This document shows, in pieces, positions 23,030 through 36,418 of a DNA stretch of 64,000 nt. Numbering within the stretch: the stretch's first letter is position 1; each line of letters starts with the position of its first letter. The DNA comes from Phoronis australis (Eukaryota; Phoronida; Phoronidae): contig NMRA01000411.1 of NCBI GenBank assembly GCA_002633005.1, forward strand, positions 227,083 to 291,082, written 5' to 3'. Made by a program: the position numbers and the translations under genes. Under the pieces are notes generated by a model. That model was not told the DNA's origin and did no database searches. It worked only from the letters and a program-made list of their open reading frames with translations.

Positions 23030-23090
23030 TTGGTATGAAGCAGTGGTTGCTCGCACACAAGACTTGGCTAGACACAGAACAATACCATTT

Positions 23091-23107
23091 ATGGATCGGC
23101 TCAACGG
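23091..23107 (+). CDS. Candidate first coding exon, unknown gene (variant 2)
   Basis: ATG at 23091 encodes MDRLN, and two bases (GG) precede a donor-like CGG|GTAATC at 23107/23108. Unspliced, it would stop after six codons. The promoter arrangement and donor phase match the candidate at 18165. The coding part is too short to support on its own. Confidence 0.18.
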
Positions 23108-25399
23108 GTAATCTGAGATTACGTAATAACCATTCGGAATGTCTAGACCTACCTGGTAAGACGTGATCTAGCTTAAACTGAAAGACTTGAATGATTATGA
23201 GTGAACGCCCTCAGTACCACCACAGTTTAAATCGATAAACGGAGCAATTTTTAAGAATAACCAATTGGTCTTCAGATTTTTCAGTAAAAAATGGGAAAAT
23301 TACTGCACCATATTTTATTACCGAAAAAGTACACGAAAAAATACTCCGGCTGCGTTACCACTTATTCAAACGTAAAAGCACACCACAGAAAGGAATTTGT
23401 ATTGGAGGATCTTATAGAAAAAAACACAAACAAGTAAAAATGAAAACTGAATAGGCCTAATACAACCGGAAAACCTTATACAAAGGAACACTTGATTTAT
23501 GACTACTGTTAAACCTCAGATCAATAAGCAAGTGGTTTGCGGTTTGGTCAACAACTGTCTCAGTGAACGAATAATTAATAAAGCGTGAAATAACATCAGA
23601 CATCAAAATTGCTATGTTTACAAACATGACTTTTTTCGTCTTCCTTTATTTCGCTGAAGGGAGTCTGTGCAATTCGATTACGTGCATCTTCGATAAAATT
23701 GCAGATGCTGCAATTGACTTACGTAACGGCTACATCCAACAAAATTAAAATGCCATTACGAAATAGTCCACTTTTCACTGAAACCATATATGGATATTGA
23801 ATAACATTTCGTTAACACAGCCTGGTGTCAAGAAGATGAAAACGTGTTTATATACAGCACGTGAGAATAGTCAGGTCGATAGGTTAAAGGAAGTGAAGTG
23901 TTGTCTGCTTCCTGAGAGAAAAAGAAATGTTTTTGCAGGCTCAATGAACTCTCGTAACAATTAAACTGCGTTTGTTTTCATCAAAAACGTTGTTAATGAC
24001 ATAACCTAGTCTATTTTATTTTCCAGATTTTGTCCATTTTAATAAGTTACAGTAATTTAATGAAACCACATCCGGTTCACTATATGCATATTCTCCCAAC
24101 CCACGAAAAATCGGCGGGTTATTTAGACATCTGCCAAGCTCTAATATTCTCCGCTAATCTGTTGGACAGTTTGAATGTGCCGGCTGTGCTTCCCTTTGAC
24201 TCTTTCCGAGGTTGATGAATACAGACGGTCTCAGAGGGTGGTGTTGTCTGCTGTTTTCATACAGGTAACAAAAGTAATGCTTTCTAACTGAGAGCTGAGG
24301 TCGTAAAATGTCGCATAATTTTTCTCAGAGACACAGAGTTTAAACAAACCTTCATCAAAACTCACGACCACTTAGGCAGTGTAGACGCGGTGAGAAACCT
24401 ATTCGTAAACTTGTAAAGTTACGACCCTCTATTGCTGGTTCTAGGTGAAACGTGTCCTTGGTACCAGACTCAATAAGATGATATTTACGACCTGTAGACT
24501 GTTTACACTTTGGTATTGATTTTAGTTGTTAAAAAATGGGAGAGAGTAGAGGGTCGCAGCAGCAGTGACTTAAAATTTAAAATTCTTTCAATTTCAGAGC
24601 TCGCCTTTGAGTCCTTGGTCTCAAGTTTTGTAAGACTCGAGTTAACAGATTCGAATTTTCATGATTGTTACAGTGTGACCTGTGAGCAGCTTTAGCAAAT
24701 TGTTTGTCTTGACTGTGTTTAGTTAAACTTGGAATTGAACATGTCCAAGTCTCCTGTTACCATACTTGGATTGTAGCCTACTAGTGATCTGGTCCAGCTT
24801 ATGAGACGGTGACCAATCGATAGGGCCGCATCTGCGCTGGAAACTTTTCCCCAAATTATGCCTTACACTGGCTATATCAGCAGTCACGTTGTTAAAAGTA
24901 CCTCTCCAACATAGAAGGACGCCTTTGAGTTTGAAGGCTATCGGTTGCTTTAAATCTTTCCTACTCAATACGTCTCTTCATTCGTCGATGATGCCAATTT
25001 GTCCAGATGCTACATTGGCGTTCAAGTTTCGAGCACTAGCGAATTCTGGCGGATCACTATCTTTGTAGTGCGTTGGTCATTGGGTCACTCCTGAGATCGT
25101 GGAAGTTGTCCTCGATGTTTGGTTAAAAAGTTTACATGCCATAGACTAATGTAGTAATTCAATTAAAGCCAAAATGGTTCGGTTTATGATTTCTTTTTAT
25201 AGAATGAAGGAATATTCCTAAATGTTGGTTGCAGGAGTATTAAATCGAGTAAGGATTCAAAGACTCTTAACTTTTTCCAAAAGTGTCCATCTACATTCGA
25301 AATGTACATTTAACATGACCTTCACAGTCAAGACAGGGTCAGGGTTAAGGTTAATTTTCAAAAAAAAGTCTTCCAGTGTTCAGACTGGATTAGTATGTG
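23108..25399. other. Gene-free stretch
   Basis: Short frames at 24030, 24510 and 24723 (minus) show no known domain. No repeats were noticed. Confidence 0.4.
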
Positions 25400-25490
25400 C
25401 AGTCGCCTGGCGATACCCAGTCGCCTAGTGATATCCAGTCGCCTGGTGATACTCCGTCGCCTAGCGATACTCAATGGCCTAGTGATACTC
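25400..25490. repeat. 18-bp minisatellite, five units
   Basis: The unit is CAGTCGCCTAGTGATATC with point variants. Being a multiple of 3, it yields a spurious six-residue peptide repeat. Confidence 0.85.
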
Positions 25491-28400
25491 TTTTGATTAG
25501 TTTTTCATCTATCTTCAAGATGAAGCATGATTCTTTGTATAACAAAAAGCATTATCAACCAGTTACATTCTGTTCAAACTGACCAATCGAAACCATGCCA
25601 TTGTGCGATGACAGGCAAAGCAATGCGCACAAATTTCACTCCATTTGCGAGTTTGCAGGCATTAGATGTTTGTTAAACAGTTGTAAGAATTTTGTTTCCA
25701 CACTTCCAAATAGAAATAAAATGTAACACCTTGACTGACAAGGTCTGTTCTGTGAATTGAGATGGTGGTCCCTGGTTCTTTGCTTAACTTTCAGGTTGCA
25801 TAACTTTCAAACTGGAGAGTGATTAACTTTAAGTCTGAAGCTCGCTCATAACATTCACCTCTGAGAGGAAATTTAAGGCTACAGAAATGCATACATCAGC
25901 ATTTTAGTACTGCAGGTTCAGGGCGCAGTCTCATTGATGTCTATACTGCTTAAAACTTGTTGAATCAGATGATAATAAAGTTTAGCTCACTATTAATATT
26001 CATATTCACATTTTCAAAAGAGATCATTTATTCTAAGGCACGTCAACCGAAGCTGTCACAAGCCCCTTGCTTGTAATACCAGCATATCTCACTTAGAGAT
26101 AACTTGTGACCTCTCCAAATTTTCAGCTTACCATGCTAACCTAAGTTCTGAGATTTTTTTCTTCTCTGTTCATGGGAAAAGTTAAAATGGACATCTATTT
26201 TTATTGAAGTGAATTTAATAATCGCAAATATTTTTGAAGAGAAAAGTTATTAAAGTGATCTTTCTATTTGTAAGTTTTTAGCAACTTTTGATTTGGTTGG
26301 TTTCCCATTCTACTCAGTTTGCATATGCAAAAATTAAAATGCATCAATACACATGATATAAGCTAACTTGTTAAATATTTCTTTCAAAAGTTTTTAAAAC
26401 TGTGACTTGTTGAATTGACTTGGTTTCAACTAAATTGTCCAGGCAAGGTCTTAAAATCAAAGCTTTATTCTTGTATCAATTTTGCAGATAACCTCATTCT
26501 AGTAACATCATTTTTGCAGAAATTTCGTTCTTGAAATCACTAATATAGATTGACAATAATGCGTAAAATGTTAACTGAGATATTTGACATCTGGAGATCT
26601 AAATTTGCTATTATTCAATATTTCTATTGACTGATCTTGAAATTTTCCAGTAAAATTAAGTTAGAACGAGTTTTTGCTGTGTTGCGGCGAAATAAGGATA
26701 TATTTTTGTATTTTTTCTGCTTTTCAGTTTTACTATTGAAAGAAATGGACAACAGCGTCTGTTCATAATTTGATAAATTGCGCTTATATAATAATCAGTC
26801 TGATTCTATCAATGATTTAATTTTAAACTTGCTGGGTTATTTTGTGTGTTTGCAAGTACGCTCTTGAAACTAAATATAAATTATCATTTTATCTAGTTAT
26901 AGACTCATCTATTTCTACTAAAATGTTCTTTATAGACTCATTTATCTCTACTAAAATGTTCAGGAAACAAATGTAGCCTGGTATTGAATCAGGGTTCGTG
27001 TTGAAGCAAGTTTTATCCTGTAACTTTAAAAGTTTGGGGCAAAAACAAAACATCAAGAAGGTTATAGAAATTAAAAAATCAATCTTTATTTTAGTGTCTG
27101 CTTAAACATCAATTTTGTTTTTAATTGTTTCTGCATTACCTGCGAGTTAAATTTTATCACCCCCCTGAAAGAGAATTTGCAGAACAAAACATGAGCATAT
27201 GACAATATTTGTCTAGGGGAGGGTGGTCAAATGATTGAGCAGCGTAGGCCATCTTTGTCGAAGATCAAGAGAAATGTTGGAGTTCTCAATGAAATAATGT
27301 CAGCAACATCATTTACATAATTATTAAAATGAAGAAGTTATAGATGAAAAGTTTAATGTACAAATATATTTGTTCCTTCTACCGAATTGGTGCTTTGTGC
27401 TTTCCGTGAATTTTGTTGTTTTCAAAGTGAAAACTTTTGGTGCACAGTTCCTCAGCCAATGAGAAAGAGATGGAGAAATGAGTGAAATTGACAAATAAGT
27501 ACGATGTTTGTTCACAAATAGGGAAAATGACAATCTTATACAATGAGTAGGTGAAGCAAATTTTTCTGTAAATGTTTTCAATCTGACTGAGACTTGGGTT
27601 ATTTACTCCTAGGTGAGAGACCTATTTTCAAGAATTAAGAAGTTGCATCTTGTGAGAGCATTTCGATCCTGATGAATTAAGCGTCGTAGTTTCGGGTAAT
27701 TTTAAACTCTGATTGGTGCACGGCAAAAAAAAATTGTAGTTAAAGGGTTCTTTCAATTATTAGGCTTCTCTGCGCGTACAAGACTAAAAGCAAACTCATT
27801 GGTAAGTGAAATATTCTCTTAACTATTTAACCTATTATAAGTGAAATTCTATAAATCAACAGATTTTATGAACGTGTTTTTAGAATTAGTTTGTGAGTGT
27901 TTTAGGTGCTTCTTTAAAAATCCATTCACATTAATTGAATACTGATAACAAAACACATAAACTGAATGCAAATTTTACTTTGTGTATATAGTTCTCTGTT
28001 TTCGTTCTGGATTCGTCGTGGTGTTTTCTGTATTGTAAGACTCAGATGGTTCTATGTGAAAATATTAGAATATTAAGCACTGCCCAGCAAAATGTTTTAG
28101 CTATGTTTTGTCAACTCTTAATGGCCTCAAAGCGTTTTGAATGATTTCAATTTATTTGAAACTGAATTTAATCATAGTATATTTATTATAAAATGGTATT
28201 TGGTAATAAATACAATGAACTCAATTTGTTTGAGAAAATCAGGCCTCCAAAGCCACTGCAGGATTGAAAAATGTGTGACCTTCAAGAAAAATGTGGGGCC
28301 CCGATGCCTATATTTTGAAAGTGAATATTGGCCCCATTCCCCTTTGAAAAATGTAAATCACATGATATTACTTCATCAAGCCCAAAAATTTCATTACAAT

Positions 28401-28950
28401 TATTTACAAACTTCCTTCCAAGTTTGAAACACTTCTTCAAAGCGTGCAACAATGCTGAATATTAATTATTAGGTTTTTCACATTATTACTCACGTTCTGT
28501 GTAATACTTGAAATGTAAGGTCGGTTTTTGTTTTTGCGGCAAAGTGGTACTCTCGGAGAATAGTTGCTGTGTCAGCTGGGCTGCAGAAATCAAGCGCAGC
28601 TGGACTTAATTGCAATTCAGGTGACGAGGGCACTGTTTTAAGTTCGTAAGTTGGGTAAGTTTGTTGAAAATCAATGTGTGTGGATTTTTTGCTGCTTACA
28701 TTTCAATAACGAACAAGGCTGGTGGTGGTTTGCGGCCAACTTGAAGCAAACTTATAAAGTGCGTTGTCGATAGTCGTGGCAATTGCAGGGCAGTTGCCTC
28801 GATATTTTGGTCCTGGTTTCATAATATGGCGATAAAAATATACTTACAGATCAAGACAGGAGTTTTTCTTTTAATTCTGTTTTTTTAGCTGGAATTAATC
28901 ATATCTTCACGATTCTTTAGGGCACCTAGTGGTGGCTATGGGAAGTACGA
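25491..28950. other. Gene-free stretch
   Basis: It holds a 33-bp direct duplication at 26897-26962 (TTATAGACTCATCTATTTCT type). An acceptor-like TTCTGCTTTTCAG ending near 26727 is followed by a short open frame without a donor. Nothing else was recognised. Confidence 0.4.
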
Positions 28951-29062
28951 TATGTCTCCATTTTAACCTACCATATTGAATATTTACCGGTAAGCTTTAT
29001 ATGCAATATGTCTCCATTTTAACCTAGCATATTGAATATTTACTGGTAAGCTTTATATGCAA
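28951..29062. repeat. Two-copy 56-bp direct repeat
   Basis: TATGTCTCCATTTTAACCTA starts both units, which differ at only a few positions and end GGTAAGCTTTATATGCA. Confidence 0.9.
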
Positions 29063-30419
29063 ACAAATAAGTGACCATTTAGATAGTAGACAGCAAAATT
29101 TGTATAAGAAGATTCAAATTGTGAATGGAAGACAATCAAAGTAATGGTTTTATGCTCAGGTGTGATCAATGTGTTTTCAAAGGCAACATGTCTGGCTTTC
29201 GTAACTTGTTCCTGAGCTGCGTTCAGGGAAATTAGATAACGGAAATGGGCGAAGATAGATGATGAGTTTCTGACTGTGACCGAGGTACAAATCGTGTGCA
29301 AATTTAGACTAAAAGGTTGGTAGCGAAAAAGAGGAAAATGTTGGAGCGTGTTCCGTATTACTTTATTTGATTTTATATTTTTTCAAGTGATTGAACTAGA
29401 ATGACCCTTGAGATAAGGTCTTTAAGGTTTCCATGGATACGATACTCCCAGGTGACGAAAAGTGTTATAAATGACTTGTAATTAAACGGATGTAGCTAAA
29501 TGACTCGTTACCTAATTTTCTGGAAAACAACTAAATTGACTCCAATTAACTGTGGTCTTTGTTTCGGGTCTCAGCAAAGGTGAAGTCTGTATTCAAAATG
29601 CACCGTTTGAAAATCAAATGACTTTGATAAATAAATAGCCATTGTCGCAAGACACATTGCAATTTTCTGCTCTTAAATTTGGTTGTGGTAATTAGTTTTT
29701 TTTTACAATAGTTGTGAAAAAAATCAGCCCCTGCTTTAAAAAAATAACCTCTCATTTTCTTTTATAACACCTGTCAAAATTGCACTATTTTTAGTGCTTT
29801 GTTAAAAATCTGACTGGATGTCGGTGAAATTTCCTTTACTCTGTAAAACATTTGGAGGACTATTCTACCCTATTTGTCCACTCTGTTATGCACTAAAATA
29901 ATGCAGAATGTATTTCCACTAAACTCTACCAAGAAGATGGCTCTGTTGTATCTTCATCGTGAAGGAACAAAAAAAGTAGATTGAGTAGATTAGAACAGCA
30001 AATCAAATTGATACTCGATTACGCGATATTTTTTCTTGTTAGAGGGGGAGGGGACAAATACTGCACAATTGCCTTCTAATGAATTAATCAAATTTTTTCA
30101 TGTCTGCATCGGTCTATAAATGTTCAAGGTTCAGTTGCTGCTCAGTTATGTCTAAGCCTGAATGCCTTTCTGTAGATTTTATTTTTGTAATGAATGGGCT
30201 AGACAGGAATCCATTACTCTAAAGATGTGAAGAAATTAGCCCTGTACATGGTTGATCCTCTCCTGATGTCTGTATATGTTGAGAATCTGTCTGGGGAGGA
30301 TAATGCCGTAGTGGTTTTATTCTAACCAGGATGCGGGCAATGGCGAGATCGTGTTTTAAGTGTGTGCGATGAAGTCTCATCGATTTAGGCCACGATATGG
30401 CCCGGCAAGTGAAATCTTA
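29063..30419. other. Gene-free stretch
   Basis: Short frames only (for example 29053-29301 and 29546-29755 on the minus strand) with no recognisable content. Confidence 0.4.
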
Positions 30420-30615
30420 TTATTTTTTTCATGAAACTTATGGACAGCAGCACCAATATTGGATGGTTTTCCATGTTCGAGTTTAGTACCACAAGAGTGC
30501 TGCTCTTGGATAAAATTTTGAAAAATTGTAGACGTTCACAACATTGAAAGAAATCCTTGAAAATGAAAAAATGCCAATTAATTTTGTCTAGAATTCATGA
30601 GTTTTTACTGAAAAT
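30420..30615 (+). repeat. Dispersed repeat family R1, copy 1
   Basis: Shared blocks in order: an A-rich start with ATGGACA, AGCACCAATATTGGATGG, CATGTTCGAGTTTAGTACCA, TTTTGAAAAATTGTAGACGT, TCACAACAT, GAAAATGAAAAAATGCCAAT and TTTTTACTG. It is homologous to 35586-35790 and more distantly to 44575, 49128 and 60780. Confidence 0.55.
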
Positions 30616-33540
30616 TGCTCATAAATTTGATAAAGAAACGATGTATTAGACTGGCCGTGAATTAAAAAAAAATAACCATGATATTAGCCTATTTTTACTG
30701 AAGAAATTCACCCAAATCATTTTTATATCGGTTCTTCACAATTAATTTGATCTTGCTGTATATTCAGCTGTCAGCCTCTTATAAAGCCCTTGTAAGGAGC
30801 ATGCTGATGTTGAAGATGATATCAGTTTCTGATAGTGAACCCCAGACTGTATATTTAGCAGATGTACTTTTCTATGGTCTTTATGTTACCAGTGCCGTAG
30901 CACTGCAGCTTGTCGTTTTTTTGCAAAAGCAAGATGTGTAGGCGAAAATGTGCGGCCGTGCGTATTTGCAGAATGGCTGTTCTAGCTCAAAGCGAAGCTG
31001 TTGAGAAACGGGCCGCAAGAAATTACTTTTGATATGGACCACTTATTGTTACGAAACTAGTATCAAGTTGTGCCATGGTGCTGGAGAAGAAGTGACACCT
31101 TGTGAATACATAACCAAGCTTAGCAAGCTAGCTTACCGTGAGAGGCCATTTTGTGAGCCCAGCTTGGACTCTAGCAATAGCGAACATTTATTTTTTTCTA
31201 GCCAAGAAATGATTGCTTATCATAGTGTGAAAAATGTGGAGACTAGTTTTTTGTAAATGTTATACTACAGCAATTCACTTCTTTAGTATGAGGTCATTTT
31301 GACGTTTTGAACGCCGGCAAATAAAATTAAAATATCAAAATTAAAAACACTTCTACTAAGCACGCCAGATTTGCATATAGCTGTAAATTACGGAGGACTT
31401 GGGAAATTATTACCTACCTATGTACCTGGTCAATCTTACTTCTTCTCAACTCCTTGGGAGTATACATTGGGTGCAATAGTTGTCAGAGCACACCCATAAT
31501 AATCCAAACACATAATTTTGTAATAAAATTAAAGTACTAGATTGACCCTGTGGTTTCCTGAATTGGAAAATAACCTGAGATGTGAAAAGTTTTTGAAAAT
31601 GTGATGTATGCATTCAGAGGATGTAATGTGCTAGAGCTGCTCATTTGCGAAAAAATGATGCCTTATTTCCCCAAATTGGTTGATAAATATGAAAGCTATT
31701 GGATTTTTTAAAATTCCGATCCGAGGCTTCTGGCTGCATTGGGCAAATAAGCATGTTGGGACCACCTCATGTATAAAATATTCCATTAATACCCCCAATG
31801 ACTTGTGTAATGTAGCTACCATTCTTGTGTTCTATCACCACAGCAAAGATGAAACTCTTGTCTTCATTAGTTTTCTAGTAATGTTGACTTAAAAATGTAA
31901 GCAAATTCATATTCCTACAGGGCAGCCATTTATCAAATTTGGTCCCGAAGCATTTTCATTTGATCATAAATGAATAATCATGCAGGAAAAGAACATTTTT
32001 ATACAATTTTAAATTGAGTTTTACATCTAGAACCAGTCTATCTTTTTCTGGCCAATAAGACCTCTGGAAACGGTGAAAAATACTGGTTTGGAAATGCCTC
32101 GAATCCAAATTTGCAGCATGATAATATAGTTCGAAAATGAGCGAATACTGCAAGGCTTAAAAAATTACAGAAGTAAAACTGCAGTAAAATTGCACGAAAT
32201 TTTCAGTATTCATGGTTTATAATATGTAGTGTCATACGAAGTAAAACAATGTGATTCTGCAAATATTCAAAAATACAAACACGAGATTGAAAGTTTGACA
32301 AAAAATACAAAAACACAAGCCGTAAACATTTACCTTGAAATTGTAAATTAGGGAAGTGAGTTGAAAGCGTCATGTTAGAATAAATAGGTGAATTCCTTTT
32401 CTGTTGAACAGGTATTGGGCACAATTCCCAGATACTTTCACTCCTTGCATAATAGAAAAAGCTACATTGAGAAATAAATGCGTTCCAATTGGTAAGTCAA
32501 GTTAGAGCCAGCTCCCAGGGCTACCTGTGGGAACACTGGTGCCTGGTCACTTGTCTATGACAATATCATTGGAACCAGGATGCGTAATTAGTGTTAAGAA
32601 TTAATTTAGTCTTCCGAATTTGACTACGGCTCTATTTCATGTAGAAAATAGAATTTCTTTGTAAACGAGATCATTTTTGTGTGTATCGACACCAGTCCGA
32701 CTTGTTCATCTCCTCAAGTATTGTGACATTCATTAACAGATGATCAATTAACAACTTTTGAGAGTATACTGACATATTTAAAAAGCACAAGGCCTATCTT
32801 GGCTAAAGTGGCAGGGCAGTCGGTGTTGGTGGAGTAGAAATCGTCAGTGTCACCTGAGGACTCCAGCAGAGATGTCGTCGCCATTTTGATTTCTGAGTAG
32901 AGTTTCCCTGCGTATACTCAGCGGCGCATTTGCGCTGTGCGTAGCTTTGAAATATAATGTCTCGCTTTGAGAAGTCCAATGAACAAGCTTTAATTTTGAT
33001 ACAAATATCACTGTTATTATATACACAAGTCCAAAACTAGAACATTTTAAAGTTTTCATCCCAAAATTTGACAATGTTCTGTTTGGAAATATACTTTGAA
33101 AAATATATGAAACCAAAGCTGAAGAATTTGGTTCTCTGTACTTGTTGTTTGAGAACATGAAGCAAGCACTTAAATTTTGTGGTGATGACTCGCTAAGACA
33201 AACGTGCAGTCAGCCATTAAGCATACCACAGTTAAATAAATTTTTTTCTTTACTTTTTAGATGTTGGATATTAATGCGAATTATATAATTAGAAAGCTTA
33301 TGAACTGGTCTTTCTGGTTGCGTGTTGTTTGTCCGCAAATGATATAAAATTAAGTCGTAGGAGCGATGTGAAAGCTATGTTTTTTTGTGGTTGACCATCC
33401 ATTTCCAATGGATTTACAGACATACTTGTACCTGGTAATAGTGTAAGTCAGAACTGCACGGCAGGTCTGAGCCGTGCGTGGGCAGGGAAGTTCAGGTGCT
33501 CTGTAATAATTACAGGTGCGAACCAAACATTCATGGAGCA
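30616..33540. other. Gene-free stretch
   Basis: Frames at 30747, 31029, 31680, 32203 (minus) and 32850 (minus) have no known domains and no convincing splice context. Confidence 0.4.
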
Positions 33541-34067
33541 TCTATGTGCTTCTTGTTTAGAATTACTTGAAACAAACCAAAGAAGACCACTGCTCCTTTC
33601 AAGTTTAATAATAGTTTTGTTTTGTCTTTCGAAAGGGCTTGTTGAAATTATCCACTTGCGTACACTGGAAAGAGTTTCCAAATTTATTGCCATCTTACTA
33701 TATGGGAGGTTCAGCGTTCTGAAATTTGCCTGGTGTTCAAGTTTTTTTACAGTGATAATGACTANGTTCTGTATTTGGCTAAAAAAATCTGTATTTTTGT
33801 GTCAAAGAGTCTGTATTTCAATCAAAAGGGGTTGGCAGCTCTGTCTATGTGCTTCTTGTTTAGAATTACTTGAAACAAACCAAAGAAGACCACTGCTCCT
33901 TTCAAGTTTAATAATAGTTTTGTTTTGTCTTTCGAAAGGGCTTGTTGAAATTATCCACTTGCGTACACTGGAAAGAGTTTCCAAATTTATTGCCATCTTA
34001 CTATATGGGAGGTTCAGCGTTCTGAAATTTGCCTGGTGTTCAAGTTTTTTTACAGTGATAATGACTA
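33541..34067 (+). repeat. Direct duplication 33541-33764 / 33844-34067 at a single N
   Basis: Two essentially identical 224-base arms lie 303 bases apart, with an N at 33765 ending the left arm. The 211-codon frame 33533-34168 exists only because it runs through both copies and the N. It is most likely an assembly duplication. Confidence 0.85.
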
Positions 34068-34299
34068 ACAGAAAAGCTCTTTGTCTGACCCATTTTCTCT
34101 TTAAATGTATTGTTAAAAAGCCCCACCTAAAGCAAAAATGCAGTTACTGCGCTGAGTCTGATATTTAATCAGATAATGTATCTGAATGTGAAATGCTCTT
34201 TGAATTAGTCCTGGCTTTTGATAGACAGCTGTTGAATAAGTTCACCTGATTACACAACATTAGAGGAAGTCATGAGGTTGACATAAAAATTGATATCCC

Positions 34300-34830
34300 A
34301 ATGCGACCTCAGATTGTGTTTGGCAACGTGGGAGAAATCTCAAGTTGCTACGAAGTCGCCACCGCGAGTATCAAAGTCGGAAAATAAGTTTCCCTAAATT
34401 CGTTTCAGAAGTTTTTGTTGACTACGAAACTTAAGATAACTAATAATATTCCTAGATTTATTACCTTTTGTTCACAATTGTTCCGTATATTTCACAAAGT
34501 CAGAGCATGTGCCAGAGCAGTAGTCAGCACACATGAAACACGTGTTCAAGTTATAACAGGAAGTAAACAGACGGAAGTGGGAAATGTCGGGTAAATATCG
34601 GGAAGAACCTTTGAACCACACGCCACCATTGTCGTCGGTGTTCTGTATTCTTTTGTCGGCCGGAAGAATTGCGGGAATGGCTGTAGGTTTTGCTCGACAA
34701 CTTTCACGCCAGGATTGACAAACTCCAAATTTCGTTTGGCGGCCTGAATTTTCAACTATGGCGACCTCAGATTTCGTTTGGCACTTGGCAAAAACCTGAG
34801 GTTTCGCCAAACGTTAAGCTAAGTGTCAGA
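34300..34830 (+). repeat. Dispersed repeat family R2, copy 1
   Basis: Blocks GACCTCAGATTGTGTTTGGC, GAAGTCGCCAC, ATCAAAGTCGGA, AGCAGTAGTCAGCACA and ACAGGAAGTAAACA, then repeated TTTCGTTTGGC near the right end, occur in the same order at 55333-55870. GACCTCAGATT..GTTTGGC occurs at both ends (34305 and about 34764), suggesting a terminal direct repeat. Frames inside show no protein domain. Confidence 0.65.
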
Positions 34831-35585
34831 GCGCTGTATCCTAAAAGTAAAACCAATCAAATGACGTTTTGCAAGAGAAAAACAAAAAGAAAGTTATTTG
34901 TGATTTTGCTTTCTGGTTTCGATAGTTAGCTTAACATCAACTTGCCAAATTCCTAGGTCGCCAAACAGGAACAGAGGTCTCCAAACTTCATATGCAAAAG
35001 CCAAAAATAAAATAAACAAAATCTGAGGCTTACTTCTTATCCAAATTGATAACCAGACAGTAGATTGATTGTCTTGTGAGGACGAAAATGGATATTGATT
35101 ATTTTATGTTTGTTTTCGAAAAGATTCTAATGGCTCCTAATTTAAATGTTAACTTCTAAGTCAAGTCCCATTGAAACCGGCTTAAGTAATGAGATGGCGC
35201 TAGCTTTTATGTGGTATTTATTTTCTTTTAATGGATTAATCAGTTTCTTGCTCATGACACGCATGAGCGCATTTCATGTTAAATCGCATCCTCTTATGCA
35301 ATACCTAATTGTTCATTACTTCAATACACAGATTACTGTTTATAATTCTCACACTTTTCATGTACTTTTTTCATGTTCATCTCTAGCAACGTTGTATTTT
35401 TTGTGAAAAGCAGCTGATTCTAGTAATTTCCCACTCTGATCTGGTATGATACATGCGTGTGTGGTTTCACGACGCTGTTTTTTGCAACACGGAACAGTGT
35501 TTTTTATTTTAAAAGCCTACATATCAGCATTACATCAAGGATGATTTTGATTAATTACGGTAAAATCTGAGCAATTAACCATACA

Positions 35586-35790
35586 TTATGGCGGACAAGT
35601 AAAATTGTATAATTCTCATTTTTGCCATAATAGTTATGTTGCACCTAGTTAATGCTTTCTCATAGCTACCATCAGACAATATTTTGAAAAATTATGAACA
35701 TTCACATCATGTTAGAAGCCCTAGAAAAATGAAAAAGGGCAACTTTTGACGAATCTTCTCCAAAGTTTCTGAGATTTTACTGCTGCTGTA
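35586..35790 (+). repeat. Dispersed repeat family R1, copy 2
   Basis: ATTATGGCGGACAAGTAAAA is followed by TTGCACCTAGTTAATG, CATAGCTACCATCAGACAAT, ATTTTGAAAAATTATGAACA, TTCACATCAT and GAAAAATGAAAAAGGGCAAC, in the same order as in copy 1. Confidence 0.55.
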
Positions 35791-36072
35791 AAACTGGTCT
35801 CAATCCTTTCCTTACTCAGGTGACAGTTATTATTCGCTACCAATATGCTCAATGCACAAAATGACCTGCCAAATTACTGTGGCAGAAAACATCTCTAATC
35901 TGTGCAAGGAAGATATTTAGCCCATCTTGTTAAGTGTATGTGACCTGCGCCAAATGTTAGCTTTTTGATGGAATGTGGGGTTTTTAGGTTTCTAAATCTG
36001 CCTGAAATTAATACTTGCCATTAGGGAATACAGGTTAGTGTGTCTAACGTCTTCGGAGATGGCATGGTGGGA

Positions 36073-36418
36073 TGTCCATCCTCCGAAGGCTCAGCACTAG
36101 AAGTCGTCCACATGGCTGTCCATCCTCTGAAGGCTCAGCACTAGAAGTCGTCCACATGACTGTCCATCCTCTGAAGGCTCAGCACTAGAAGTCGTCCACA
36201 TGGCTGTCCATCCTCCGAAGGCTCAGCACTAGAAGTCGTCCACATGGATGTCCATCCTCCGAAGGCTCAGCACTAGAAGTAGTCCACATGGCTGTCCATC
36301 CTCTGAAGGCTCAGCACTAGAAGTCGTCCACATGGCTGTCCATCCTCTGAAGGCTCAGCACTAGAAGTCGTCCACATGGCTGTCCATCCTCTGAAGGCTC
36401 AGCACAAGAAGTCGTCCA
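36073..36418. repeat. 44-bp minisatellite, about eight units
   Basis: The unit is TGTCCATCCTCTGAAGGCTC plus AGCACTAGAAGTCGTCCACATGGC in two parts. Units differ by one to three bases (CTCCG/CTCTG, CATGGC/CATGAC). Confidence 0.95.

Larger units (their letters stand above)
10200..25000. other. CpG-rich block without recognisable coding sequence
   Basis: Hand counts in 180-base samples gave 11 CpG at 11101-11280, 9 at 17581-17760 and 11 at 21541-21720. Outside the block they gave 3 at 6541-6720, 4 at 30001-30180, 4 at 45001-45180 and 0 at 46081-46260. ORFs here are short and unrecognised. The block contains three TATA-type promoter candidates and several MITE-like elements. Boundaries are approximate, and I see nothing else in its gene-free stretches. 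Confidence 0.5.

Noticed and set aside
33533-34168. 211-codon open frame
   Set aside because: It runs through two copies of an assembly duplication and an N; the peptide repeats itself exactly and has no domain.
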